NCBI GenBank assembly: GCA_021736965.1 | Contig: JAIPEV010000094.1 | Span: 1 to 6,758, forward strand | Length of the DNA: 6,758 nt | DNA from: Halanaerobiales bacterium | Lineage (GTDB): Bacteria > Bacillota > Halanaerobiia > Halanaerobiales > M55B127 | Direction: 5' to 3' | Part shown: one piece after another, positions 1 to 5,969 of the stretch | Numbering within the stretch: the stretch's first letter is position 1 | Layout of the letters: every line of letters begins with the position of its first letter | Program-made: the position numbers and the translations under genes | Notes under the pieces: generated by a model | Databases searched by the model: none | Seen by the model: the letters and a program-made list of their open reading frames with translations, nothing else | What the model was told of the DNA's origin: nothing

Positions 1-566
1 GCAATGATCTATTAATTGAAATTCCTTCTTTAAGATTACCCATTATTGCTATAGTTTTTAAGAAATTATTTATGAGGGTAACAAATTTTTTAAAAGAAGC
101 AATTCCTTTTGTACTACTGGGAGTTTTAGCTGTTAATATTTTATATGCCCTGGGATTTTTTGATCTACTAACCGTTATTTTAGGGCCACTTTTTTCAACA
201 TTGTTTGGTTTACCTGAAGATGTAATTTCTGCCTTGCTGATGGGTTTTTTAAGAAAAGATCTAGCAATGGGGATGTTAGCACCACTTGATCTTACAGTAA
301 AACAGCTTGTAGTCTCAAGTACTATTTTAACAGTCTACTTTCCCTGTGTAGCAACCTTTATTATCTTATTTAGAGAGTTAGGTCTCAAGGAGATGCTTAA
401 GGCTGCAACTATTATGGTAATTACAGCTATAATTGTTGGTACAGTTTTAAATATAGGGTATAGTTCAATATTTATTTCATCTATAACAACAGTTCTAATT
501 TTATCAATCATCTTTATATTTTATAGACTAACAACTAAGAAAAATCAAAATATTATTAAAGAATGA
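1..566 (+). CDS. feoB: Ferrous iron transport protein B, C-terminal part (5' end outside window)
   Basis: FeoB is the inner-membrane Fe(II) transporter, with an N-terminal GTPase domain followed by a membrane domain made of two Gate modules. Only the last 187 residues are here. The frame is open to the window edge (first full codon at base 3), so the ATG at 72 is internal. Before it the sequence reads IEIPSLRLP, matching the conserved E-(I/L)-P-x-Y-R-x-P segment that precedes the second Gate domain. Further diagnostic motifs are GFLRKDLAMGMLAPL (about residues 80-94 of the fragment) and YFPCVATF with its conserved Cys at 115. Several hydrophobic membrane segments follow and the protein ends in a short charged tail. 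The GTPase motifs must lie upstream. The stop TGA overlaps the ribosome binding site of mrp, so the two genes are almost certainly co-transcribed. Family assignment is strong; completeness of the full gene cannot be judged. Confidence 0.9.
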   Translation, partial: NDLLIEIPSLRLPIIAIVFKKLFMRVTNFLKEAIPFVLLGVLAVNILYALGFFDLLTVILGPLFSTLFGLPEDVISALLMGFLRKDLAMGMLAPLDLTVKQLVVSSTILTVYFPCVATFIILFRELGLKEMLKAATIMVITAIIVGTVLNIGYSSIFISSITTVLILSIIFIFYRLTTKKNQNIIKE

Positions 567-571
567 GGAGG
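565..571 (+). promoter_or_regulatory. Ribosome binding site of mrp, overlapping the feoB stop
   Basis: GAGGAGG shares its first two bases with the feoB TGA stop (564-566) and lies 8 bases before the mrp ATG at 580. This fixes the mrp start and suggests translational coupling of the two genes. Confidence 0.85.
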
Positions 572-579
572 AAATTAAA

Positions 580-1431
580 ATGTATGAAATAAAAGAAGGA
601 AAAATCAAACTTAAACATGGTAGTATTAGTGAAGGACTTATTGCAATTGCTAGTGGCAAAGGTGGTGTAGGTAAGTCAACTGTAACAGCAAATTTAGCTA
701 TATCATTACAAAAACTAGGTAAAAAAGTTGGTATCATTGATGCAGATGTACATGGATTTAGCATCCCAAGAATAATAGGTATTCAAAAAGAAGTTAAGGT
801 TGAACAGTCTTCTGAACTTATCCAACCAGCTGAAAAAATGGGAGTAAAAGTTATCTCTATGGGGTCTTTTGTTAATGAACAAAATCCTGTTATCTGGAGG
901 AGCCCTCTTTTATTAGGAGCACTTCAACAGTTTTTCAAAGATGTAATCTGGGGTGATTTAGACTATCTATTACTTGATCTTCCACCTGGAACAGGTGACA
1001 TGGTCTTAAATATTATGCAGAAACTACCTCACGCTAGGACTTTGATTATAACTACTCCCCAGGTTACAGCAACAAATGTTGCTGGTAGAGTTGGCCATAT
1101 GGCCGAGAAGATGGACTCTGATATCATAGGTATTATAGAGAATATGTCTTACTATCAATGTTCTGAATGTGGAAATAAAGAGTATTTATTTGGCAAGGGT
1201 GGTGGAAAAGAACTTGCTGATTTACTCAAGGTAGATATGTTAGGACAACTTCCTTTAATTAAGGCTATAAGAGAAGGAGGAGATCAGGGTAATCCGGTTG
1301 TGAAAGAAGAGAGTGATGACAAGATTACCAAAGAATTTTTAAAGATAGCTGAACAGATTATCGAAAAGAAAAGAGATTTCGATCCAAATCTAAAACCGAT
1401 GTCATTAAAGGGAGGACCTGGAGGTAATTAA
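580..1431 (+). CDS. mrp: Mrp/NBP35 family iron-sulfur cluster carrier ATPase
   Basis: Mrp (ApbC) proteins are cytoplasmic, dimeric, deviant-Walker P-loop ATPases that bind and hand on Fe-S clusters. In this 283-residue protein the Walker A is GKGGVGKST at 26-34, with both signature lysines (K27, K32). DADVHG follows at 54-59, and LLLDLPPGTGD (130-140) carries the Walker B-type Asp133. ENMSYYQCSECG (187-198) provides the CxxC pair C194/C197 expected to bind a bridging [4Fe-4S] cluster in the dimer, followed by a glycine-rich FGKGGGKELA segment. Only 25 residues precede the P-loop, so the N-terminal DUF59/MIP18 domain of many longer Mrp proteins is absent. This short form is common in Firmicutes. 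The gene sits 13 bases after feoB, linking iron uptake to cluster trafficking, and is followed by a terminator. The ATG is supported by GAGGAGG. The family call is very safe; the client proteins are unknown. Confidence 0.93.
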   Translation: MYEIKEGKIKLKHGSISEGLIAIASGKGGVGKSTVTANLAISLQKLGKKVGIIDADVHGFSIPRIIGIQKEVKVEQSSELIQPAEKMGVKVISMGSFVNEQNPVIWRSPLLLGALQQFFKDVIWGDLDYLLLDLPPGTGDMVLNIMQKLPHARTLIITTPQVTATNVAGRVGHMAEKMDSDIIGIIENMSYYQCSECGNKEYLFGKGGGKELADLLKVDMLGQLPLIKAIREGGDQGNPVVKEESDDKITKEFLKIAEQIIEKKRDFDPNLKPMSLKGGPGGN

Positions 1432-1450
1432 ATAAATAAATGATATGATC

Positions 1451-1483
1451 ACACCTCTGTCTAATAATGGGCAGAGGTGTTTT
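1451..1483 (+). terminator. Rho-independent terminator after mrp
   Basis: The arms ACACCTCTG (1451-1459) and CAGAGGTGT (1472-1480) pair perfectly. Four further inner pairs (two of them G-U) leave an ATAA loop. The stem runs into TTTT and then an AT-rich tract. It lies 19 bases after the mrp stop and should end the feoB-mrp transcript, which makes the next gene a separate unit. Confidence 0.85.
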
Positions 1484-1550
1484 AAAATTTAGATTAATAA
1501 CTAAAGGAGTTTCACCTTGAAATAGAGAATAAAGAAATTAATGGGAGAAT

Positions 1551-1556
1551 GGAGGT
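1551..1556 (+). promoter_or_regulatory. Ribosome binding site of the cysteine desulfidase gene
   Basis: GGAGGT lies 10 bases before the ATG at 1567 and selects this start, which also puts the conserved GCTEPAAVA motif at its usual distance from the N-terminus. No convincing -35/-10 pair was found between the mrp terminator and this site. Confidence 0.75.
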
Positions 1557-1566
1557 AGATTTCTAA

Positions 1567-2835
1567 ATGAAGTTACTACAAAACTTTATCGATAGGGAAA
1601 TAGAGCTAGCAAATGGATGTACTGAACCAGCTGCTGTAGCATATTCTGTTGCAAGAGCAGCAGACTTTCTAGAAGGTAAATTAAAAAAAATTGTAGTTGA
1701 GATGGATGGTTATGTATATAAAAATGGATTAAGAACCGGTATACCTGGAACTGAAGAATATGGAGGAAATAAGCTAGCAGCAGCTATAGGATACTTTATT
1801 AGAGACTCTGCTGATAAAAAACTAACTCTTTTAAATGGTTTAAATAAAGATACTATTAAGAAGGCAAAAGAGATTAATGATTTAATAAAATTGAAATTAA
1901 TAAAAGATAAAAAAGAACTTTTTATAAAAACAACTCTTTATGGTGATAATATTGTCGAAAGTTTAATAGTTGAAGATCATACTAATCTTAAATATATTAA
2001 GGTTAATCAAGACTATATATATAGAAACGAGGATAGTTTGGAAAAAGATAGCATAGAATACAACTTAAAATATGAGTTTGGAAGTATGAGTATAAAAGAG
2101 ATTATTCAGCTGGTAGAAAATCAGTATGACGATTCAATGATAAGCTACTTAGAACAGGGCTTAAAAATCAATCAAAAACTTGTTGAATCTGGATTAAAAG
2201 ATCAGGGATGTGGAATTGGTAGAAGTTATTTAAAGATGGCAGGAGATGACTTTATTAGGAAATCTGCTGCAAAACTTGCTGCTGGAACCGATGCAAGAAT
2301 GTCAGGGGTGAAACTACCTGCAATGACTTCTTCAGGTAGTGGAAACCAAGGGATCTTTATAACCATTGGAGTATATCTTTCAGGATTAGAAAAAAATATT
2401 GAAAAAACAAAGCTATTTAAAGGGACCTTAGTTGCTCATTTAATTGCCTATTATATAAAGATCAAAATGGGTAAACTTTCATCATTATGTGGTCTTTTCA
2501 CAGCTGCAGCTCCAGGTTTATTAGCTGCTTTACTGTACTTTGATAACAATAATGTTAAGATTGAAGAAGCTATTAATAATATATATAGTGATTCAGGTGG
2601 TGTTTTATGTGATGGGGCAAAAACAAGTTGTGCTTTTAAAACAATAAGTGCTTACGAATTAGCTCATCGGCATTATAGTTTTATTAAAGATAATCTTAAA
2701 TGTCCATTACCAACTGGCTATATAAATAAAGATTTTAAAAAGACACTAAATAATCAGTATGCCCTTTTAAATCCTGATGGTGTATCTTTTAATGATACCC
2801 TAATAGAGACAATTAAAAATAATTTTTCTAAATAA
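1567..2835 (+). CDS. cyuA: L-cysteine desulfidase / UPF0597 (CyuA, YhaM) family protein
   Basis: Characterised members of this family are Fe-S enzymes that split L-cysteine into sulfide, ammonia and pyruvate without pyridoxal phosphate. They are related to the alpha domain of Fe-S L-serine dehydratase. The 422 residues match the family's usual size. Visible signatures are NGCTEPAAVA (16-25, Cys18), YVYKNGLRTGIPGTEEYGG (49-67), CGIGRSYLKMAGDDF (Cys215), TDARMSGVKLPAMTSSGSGNQG (T254-G262 being the glycine-rich core), LSSLCGLFTAAAPG (Cys308) and GGVLCDGAKTSC (Cys348, Cys355). Cys18, Cys308 and Cys348 are the likely cluster ligands by analogy with the three conserved cysteines of the archaeal enzyme; this is inference. 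The gene is alone between the mrp terminator and a gene-poor stretch. It could feed sulfide to Fe-S assembly, use cysteine as an energy source or detoxify it. Some UPF0597 members are uncharacterised, so substrate certainty is lower than family certainty. Confidence 0.85.
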   Translation: MKLLQNFIDREIELANGCTEPAAVAYSVARAADFLEGKLKKIVVEMDGYVYKNGLRTGIPGTEEYGGNKLAAAIGYFIRDSADKKLTLLNGLNKDTIKKAKEINDLIKLKLIKDKKELFIKTTLYGDNIVESLIVEDHTNLKYIKVNQDYIYRNEDSLEKDSIEYNLKYEFGSMSIKEIIQLVENQYDDSMISYLEQGLKINQKLVESGLKDQGCGIGRSYLKMAGDDFIRKSAAKLAAGTDARMSGVKLPAMTSSGSGNQGIFITIGVYLSGLEKNIEKTKLFKGTLVAHLIAYYIKIKMGKLSSLCGLFTAAAPGLLAALLYFDNNNVKIEEAINNIYSDSGGVLCDGAKTSCAFKTISAYELAHRHYSFIKDNLKCPLPTGYINKDFKKTLNNQYALLNPDGVSFNDTLIETIKNNFSK

Positions 2836-2888
2836 GCTCGACAGCCTCCTGATTAGAATTCACCGTAGAATTTTTAAGTACTATTTAA

Positions 2889-3077
2889 ATCTTTACAGAA
2901 AGTCGGGAAAACAAAGTGGACAACATAATACGAGTTAGAAGTACAGATCAGATCCAAAAAAACATTCTTAACGAGTATTTATACAAAGAGTATTCTACAG
3001 GAGGATTAAAAAAACTTACCTGGATATCTTTTGATATTAAGCTATCAAGAATTTACCCTAAATTTAAAGAAATTTAA
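2889..3077 (+). pseudogene. Short orphan reading frame, likely decayed gene fragment
   Basis: The frame is open from 2889 (just after an in-frame TAA) to a TAA at 3075-3077. The only plausible start is GTG at 2916, giving 53 residues, but no ribosome binding site precedes it and there is no in-frame ATG. The product is basic and polar. The middle, IQKNILNEYLYKEYSTGGL, resembles the first helices of helix-turn-helix transposase N-termini, followed by a possible second helix near LSRIYPKF. That resemblance is weak and I do not recognise a specific family. The lack of translation signals, the short length and the neighbouring repeats favour a remnant over a functional small protein. Confidence 0.35.
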
Positions 3078-3079
3078 AA
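3060..3079. repeat. Tandem 10-bp AT-rich direct repeat
   Basis: AAATTTAAAG (3060-3069) is followed at once by AAATTTAAAA (3070-3079). It overlaps the end of the orphan frame and lies 14 bases before the first DnaA-box-like site, a layout reminiscent of an unwinding element, though such repeats also arise by chance in AT-rich DNA. Confidence 0.5.
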
Positions 3080-3093
3080 AAATGTTAACAAAT

Positions 3094-3128
3094 TGTGGAT
3101 ATACCGTAAATGTGGATAATGTGGACAA
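3094..3128 (-). promoter_or_regulatory. Cluster of three DnaA-box-like 9-mers
   Basis: On the plus strand TGTGGATAT (3094-3102), TGTGGATAA (3111-3119) and TGTGGACAA (3120-3128) lie in the same orientation. The middle one is exactly the reverse complement of the consensus DnaA box TTATCCACA, and the other two differ from it by one base. The second and third abut head to tail. A weaker copy, AGTGGACAA, is at 2915-2923. No dnaA or dnaN gene is nearby, so this is not the usual chromosomal origin context. The same words could instead be end repeats of a mobile element. Confidence 0.4.
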
Positions 3129-3150
3129 TTAAAAAAATGCCCACATTTAC
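3106..3150. repeat. 10-bp perfect inverted repeat with 25-base spacer
   Basis: GTAAATGTGG (3106-3115) is the exact reverse complement of CCACATTTAC (3141-3150). The spacer contains one DnaA-box-like site and an A-rich run. There is no T-run suited to a terminator directly after it, so an element terminus or a protein-binding site is more likely. Confidence 0.6.
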
Positions 3151-3240
3151 AAACCGTTTTTAAAAACTAAAAAACAAATTTATCACAGATTTACAATTAC
3201 GATTATGACTACGGCTACTGATTTTAATAAATAAAGCCCG

Positions 3241-3255
3241 TCATAATTATAATAT
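3241..3255 (+). promoter_or_regulatory. Possible -10 element and PerR-like operator before the CoADR gene
   Basis: TATAAT at 3248-3253 is a perfect -10 hexamer 58 bases before the ATG, but no good -35 lies 16-18 bases upstream. The 15 bases from 3241 match the PerR box consensus (TTATAATnATTATAA) at 12 positions when the central base is counted as T, and they overlap the -10. Both signals can occur by chance in DNA this AT-rich. Confidence 0.3.
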
Positions 3256-3295
3256 ATTTTTAAAGTTTTATTAATGATTTTTAAGAATATTATAT

Positions 3296-3301
3296 AAGGA
3301 G
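3296..3301 (+). promoter_or_regulatory. Ribosome binding site of the CoADR gene
   Basis: AAGGAG lies 10 bases before the ATG at 3312. The first codons encode the FAD-binding beta strand, so no earlier start is plausible. Confidence 0.75.
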
Positions 3302-3311
3302 TTGATTAATA

Positions 3312-4658
3312 ATGAAGATAGTAATTATTGGTGGTGTAGCAGCAGGTACAAGTGCTGCTGCTAAGGCGAGCAGGACTAATAGTGAAGCAGAGATTGTATT
3401 ATTCGAAAAAGACAAAGATATTTCTTATGCTGGTTGTGGGCTTCCATACTATATTTCAGAAGTAACTCCGAAAAGATCAAGGGTTGTAATGAACACACCA
3501 CAGGATTTTGAAGATAAATATGGGGTAGATGTTAAAACTGAACATGAGGTATTAAAAATCGATAAAGAAAATAAGACTATTACTTATAAAAATCTTCAAA
3601 ATGATCAAAAAGGAACCTGCCAGTATGACAGGTTAATAATCACTACAGGTGCTAAACCAATTGTTCCACCGATTGATGGAATTCAACTAGAAAATATCCA
3701 TCCTTTAAGATCTATACAAGATGCTGATCTAATAAAAGAAAAGATTAAGGGTAAAAAAAGAGTTTCAATAATTGGAGCAGGTCTAATCGGTCTTGAAATG
3801 GCAGAATCCTTTTCAGAGCTAGGTTTAGAAGTAACAGTACTAGAGCTTCAAGATAAAATTTTACCCCCATTTGATCAAAGTATAACTAAATATGTTGACC
3901 AGCATCTAAGAGACAAAGGAGTCAACTTAATTTTAGGTGATGGGGTTCATTCTTTTAAAGGTGAGAAGAAAGTACAAAAGGTGATGACAAGTTCAGGTAA
4001 AAAGATTGATACAGACTTTGTTTTACTATCTTTAGGTGTGAAACCAGAGGTTTCACTTGCAAAAGAAGCCAAAATAAGTATAGGCTCAACAGGTGCAATT
4101 GAAGTTAATGAAAGAATGGAAACAAATATAGACGATATCTATGCTGCGGGTGACTGTGCAGAGACAATAAATGTATTGACAGATCAAAGAGTTTGGGTGC
4201 CTATGGGATCTACTGCTAACAAACAAGGCAGAGTTGCAGGGGATAATGCAGCAGGAGGTATTAGTTGTCATTTAGGAGTTTTCCAGACAGCTATCACTAA
4301 AATATTTGATTTTACAGTTGCAATGACTGGATTAAATGAAAAACAGGCAAAAAACAATGGCTATGATCCATTAGTAGTAATGATAACTGGTTCTAACCAT
4401 GCAAGTTATTTTCCTAACTTTAAAAAGATGAAGATCAGAGGCGTCTTTGATAAAAATACACATCGTATTATAGGTGCCCAAATTGAGGGTGAGGATAGAG
4501 TAGATAAGAGAATAGATGTGATAAGTACTGCAATCTACAGTGAATTAAAAGCAGAAGACCTATTTCAAATTGATTTAGCTTATGCTCCACCTCATTCAAC
4601 ACCTAAAGATCCGGTTGCTGTATTAGGTATGGTTGCTGAGAAAAAAATGAAAAAATAA
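3312..4658 (+). CDS. cdr: CoA-disulfide reductase / NADH oxidase family FAD flavoprotein
   Basis: Members are cytoplasmic homodimeric FAD enzymes using NAD(P)H to reduce CoA disulfide, polysulfide, peroxide or oxygen through a single redox cysteine. This 448-residue protein begins with the FAD-binding MKIVIIGGVAAGTSAA (GGxAAG, 7-12). SYAGCGLPYY (38-47) places the active-site Cys at 42, as in CoADR (S-x3-C-x2-P-Y-Y). A second nucleotide fold, IIGAGLIGLEMAE (153-165), binds NAD(P)H, and YAAGDCAE (277-284) gives the FAD-contacting Asp281. The C-terminal dimerisation domain ends in YAPPHSTPKDPV (424-435). His428 sits where relatives often have an aromatic residue, which could alter substrate use. 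There is no C-terminal rhodanese domain, so it is not the long CoADR-Rhd sulfur-reductase form. The gene appears monocistronic, with 206 bases before the rubrerythrin gene. The family is clear; CoA disulfide versus peroxide, oxygen or sulfur as substrate cannot be told from sequence. Confidence 0.85.
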   Translation: MKIVIIGGVAAGTSAAAKASRTNSEAEIVLFEKDKDISYAGCGLPYYISEVTPKRSRVVMNTPQDFEDKYGVDVKTEHEVLKIDKENKTITYKNLQNDQKGTCQYDRLIITTGAKPIVPPIDGIQLENIHPLRSIQDADLIKEKIKGKKRVSIIGAGLIGLEMAESFSELGLEVTVLELQDKILPPFDQSITKYVDQHLRDKGVNLILGDGVHSFKGEKKVQKVMTSSGKKIDTDFVLLSLGVKPEVSLAKEAKISIGSTGAIEVNERMETNIDDIYAAGDCAETINVLTDQRVWVPMGSTANKQGRVAGDNAAGGISCHLGVFQTAITKIFDFTVAMTGLNEKQAKNNGYDPLVVMITGSNHASYFPNFKKMKIRGVFDKNTHRIIGAQIEGEDRVDKRIDVISTAIYSELKAEDLFQIDLAYAPPHSTPKDPVAVLGMVAEKKMKK

Positions 4659-4735
4659 GATTTTATTTAATTGATATTTGTGTCTAGTTAATCAAATTTA
4701 TGTTATTTTTAAAAAACTTTATATATATTGATATA

Positions 4736-4761
4736 AAAATGGCATTTACTGGTCATTTTTT
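4736..4761 (+). terminator. Weak candidate terminator after the CoADR gene
   Basis: AAAATGGC (4736-4743) pairs with GTCATTTT (4752-4759), including one G-U pair, around an 8-base loop, and two further T residues follow. The stem is AT-rich and the U-tract is mostly within the stem, so this is tentative. The remainder of the 206-base gap shows no other clear signal and no confident promoter. Confidence 0.3.
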
Positions 4762-4852
4762 ATCTCAAAAAAGCAAAAAGTAATGAAGGATTTTTAATAG
4801 TTGTGTTTAATCTTTTAAATAATTGGAAGCTATTTAATTTAATATTTATCAT

Positions 4853-4861
4853 GGAGGTGAT
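4853..4861 (+). promoter_or_regulatory. Very strong ribosome binding site of the rubrerythrin gene
   Basis: GGAGGTGAT is a full-length match to the anti-Shine-Dalgarno sequence, with GGAGG ending 7 bases before the ATG at 4865. It suggests high expression, as is usual for peroxide-defence proteins in anaerobes. Confidence 0.85.
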
Positions 4862-4864
4862 AAG

Positions 4865-5380
4865 ATGAAACCATTTAGATGTCAAATCTGTGGAGAAACA
4901 TATCTAGGAAGTGAGCCGTCTGACCGCTGTCCATACTGTGGAGCTGATGGAGAGAATCTAAAGACTGCTGCTAATTATTTGGATTATGGTGTTGTTGAAA
5001 TGTGTGAGCAGAGTCGTAAAGACTGTTTAGAAGCTCTAAAGCTAGAGGTTAATAATGCAAAATTTTATGAGGAGTGTACTAAAGCAGCTGAGAATCAGAT
5101 ATCAAAGGCAATATTTAAACGTTTAGGCAAACATGAGTCTGAACATGCAGAACTTCTTGAAGACATGTTAGGAGAAGAATTTGATCAAAAAATAAAAGTT
5201 GGGGCAATTCCTGATAATGATTATGATCGGTTCACTGAAGCTCATGACCATGAAAAGAAAGCAATTAATTTTTATCTGAAAGTTGCTAAAAGAGCTCCCG
5301 AAAGAAGAGTAAAAGATGTTTTTAGAGCATTATCTGATATTGAATCTGAACATTTTACAATGGCAAATATATTTAAATAA
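4865..5380 (+). CDS. rbr: Reverse-order rubrerythrin (N-terminal rubredoxin-like domain plus ferritin-like diiron domain)
   Basis: Rubrerythrins are cytoplasmic peroxidases reducing H2O2 to water at a diiron site fed by a rubredoxin-type iron centre. Here the small metal domain comes first: RCQICGE and RCPYCGA supply C6, C9, C22 and C25 with C-x2-C-x12-C-x2-C spacing, the same as in rubrerythrin's rubredoxin module. The four-helix ferritin-like domain follows. Likely iron ligands are E61 (helix A), E91 and H94 (ESEH, helix B), E130 (helix C), and E160 and H163 (ESEH, helix D). At 171 residues it is close to the known reverse rubrerythrins of clostridia, which act as NADH-dependent peroxide and oxygen reductases with partner reductases. 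Extra cysteines C47, C54 and C71 are present. No encapsulin-targeting tail is apparent. The gene stands alone between a weak and a strong terminator. Domain order and ligands are read directly; peroxidase activity is inferred from the family. Confidence 0.87.
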   Translation: MKPFRCQICGETYLGSEPSDRCPYCGADGENLKTAANYLDYGVVEMCEQSRKDCLEALKLEVNNAKFYEECTKAAENQISKAIFKRLGKHESEHAELLEDMLGEEFDQKIKVGAIPDNDYDRFTEAHDHEKKAINFYLKVAKRAPERRVKDVFRALSDIESEHFTMANIFK

Positions 5381-5389
5381 TGAACAAAT

Positions 5390-5415
5390 AAGCAGGAAGT
5401 GATCACTTCCTGCTT
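5390..5415. terminator. Bidirectional terminator between converging genes
   Basis: The arm AAGCAGGAAGTGA (5390-5402) is followed directly by its exact reverse complement TCACTTCCTGCTT (5403-5415), a perfect 13-bp palindrome with no spacer. TTAAGTTTATTTT follows on the plus strand and ATTTGTT on the minus strand. It lies 9 bases after the rubrerythrin stop and 16 bases beyond the stop of the thioredoxin-like gene, so it should serve both. Confidence 0.9.
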
Positions 5416-5431
5416 TAAGTTTATTTTAAGT

Positions 5432-5962
5432 TTAACTTTCAATTAGTTTTAACATCTTTTGATAAGACAAAGCACCACTTACTTTTTCAATTATTACTCC
5501 ATCCTCATTGATAATAAAGGTTGTGGGTATTCCCCTTATTAAATACTGCGAAGTGATCTCACCATCTTTATCAAGAAGAGTTGTAAAGGTATATTTATTT
5601 TTCATTAAAAAGTCTAAAACGGTACCTTTATCTTCCTGTGAATTGATTGTAACTACTTTTATATCCTCATGATTATTTGCAAGTTTTTGAATATCAGGCA
5701 TCTCTTGTTTACAGGGCGGACACCAGCTAGCCCAAAAATTCAAGAACACTTTACTCCCTCTATAATCAGTTAATTGTACTGACTTATCACTCAGATTTGG
5801 GAGTGAAAAGTTAACAGCTTTTTTACCTACTAAGACTCCTGCTTCAATTTTATTAGTAGTAGTATCTTTACTTAAAAAAATTTGATTAGCATACCATCCC
5901 ACTAAAATAATTACCAAAATTGAACCAATAATTAACACAATATTTTTTTTATTAAAGTTCAA
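5432..5962 (-). CDS. Membrane-anchored TlpA/ResA-like thiol-disulfide oxidoreductase
   Basis: This 176-residue protein has a short basic N-terminus, one hydrophobic segment (about residues 8-22) acting as signal anchor, and an extracytoplasmic thioredoxin fold of the AhpC/TSA-Redoxin type. FLNFWASWCPPCKQEMP holds the WCPPC active site (C81, C84), and RGIPTTF gives the cis-proline P146 beside it. There is no lipobox Cys, so it is not a lipoprotein. The start is TTG at 5962: there is no in-frame ATG before Met88, and AGGAGG lies 7 bases upstream. It is the second gene after ccdA, with 11 bases between them, so CcdA is its probable electron donor. In aerobes such pairs serve cytochrome c maturation or spore formation. 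No cytochrome synthesis genes are in view, so reduction of exported protein disulfides or peroxide is equally possible. ResA, StoA or TlpA identity cannot be settled. Confidence 0.88.
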   Translation of the reverse strand: MNFNKKNIVLIIGSILVIILVGWYANQIFLSKDTTTNKIEAGVLVGKKAVNFSLPNLSDKSVQLTDYRGSKVFLNFWASWCPPCKQEMPDIQKLANNHEDIKVVTINSQEDKGTVLDFLMKNKYTFTTLLDKDGEITSQYLIRGIPTTFIINEDGVIIEKVSGALSYQKMLKLIES

Positions 5963-5969
5963 AATTCCA

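Larger units (their letters stand above)
2836..3311. other. 476-base stretch without an intact gene, possible element scar or DnaA-binding region
   Basis: No full-length gene fits on either strand. From left to right it holds a reading-frame fragment (2889-3077), a tandem 10-bp AT repeat (3060-3079), three DnaA-box-like 9-mers (3094-3128), a 10-bp inverted repeat (3106-3150), a 12-bp palindrome GTTTTTAAAAAC (3156-3167), and the leader of the next gene with a TATAAT (3248-3253) and an AAGGAG ribosome binding site (3296-3301). No clear hairpin terminator follows the desulfidase gene. The mixture of a broken frame and repeats is what an eroded mobile element leaves, but no transposase was identified. 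Confidence 0.5.

Noticed and set aside
72..74. ATG as the start of a separate small membrane protein
   Set aside because: The frame is open upstream to base 3 and encodes conserved FeoB residues there, so this Met is internal to feoB.
528..764. Minus-strand open frame of 78 codons
   Set aside because: It lies antisense over the end of feoB and the start of mrp, both confidently assigned; its low-complexity product shows no recognisable motif.
1504..1525. AAGGAG followed by TTG AAA TAG, a possible leader peptide before the desulfidase gene
   Set aside because: It would encode only two residues, with no attenuator-like hairpins between it and the next gene.
2836..2890. Terminator for the desulfidase gene
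   Set aside because: The repeated AGAATT words here are direct, not inverted, and no stem with a T-run could be formed.
3094..3128. Chromosomal replication origin
   Set aside because: No dnaA, dnaN, gyrase, rpmH or rnpA gene is nearby and only three boxes are clustered; kept only as a DnaA-box-like cluster.
4086..4271. Minus-strand open frame of 61 codons
   Set aside because: It is fully antisense to the CoADR-type gene and shows no domain of its own.
4678..4698. TTGAT...ATCAA repeat resembling an FNR/CRP half-site pair
   Set aside because: The spacing between arms is too long for such operators, and similar AT words recur by chance in this sequence.
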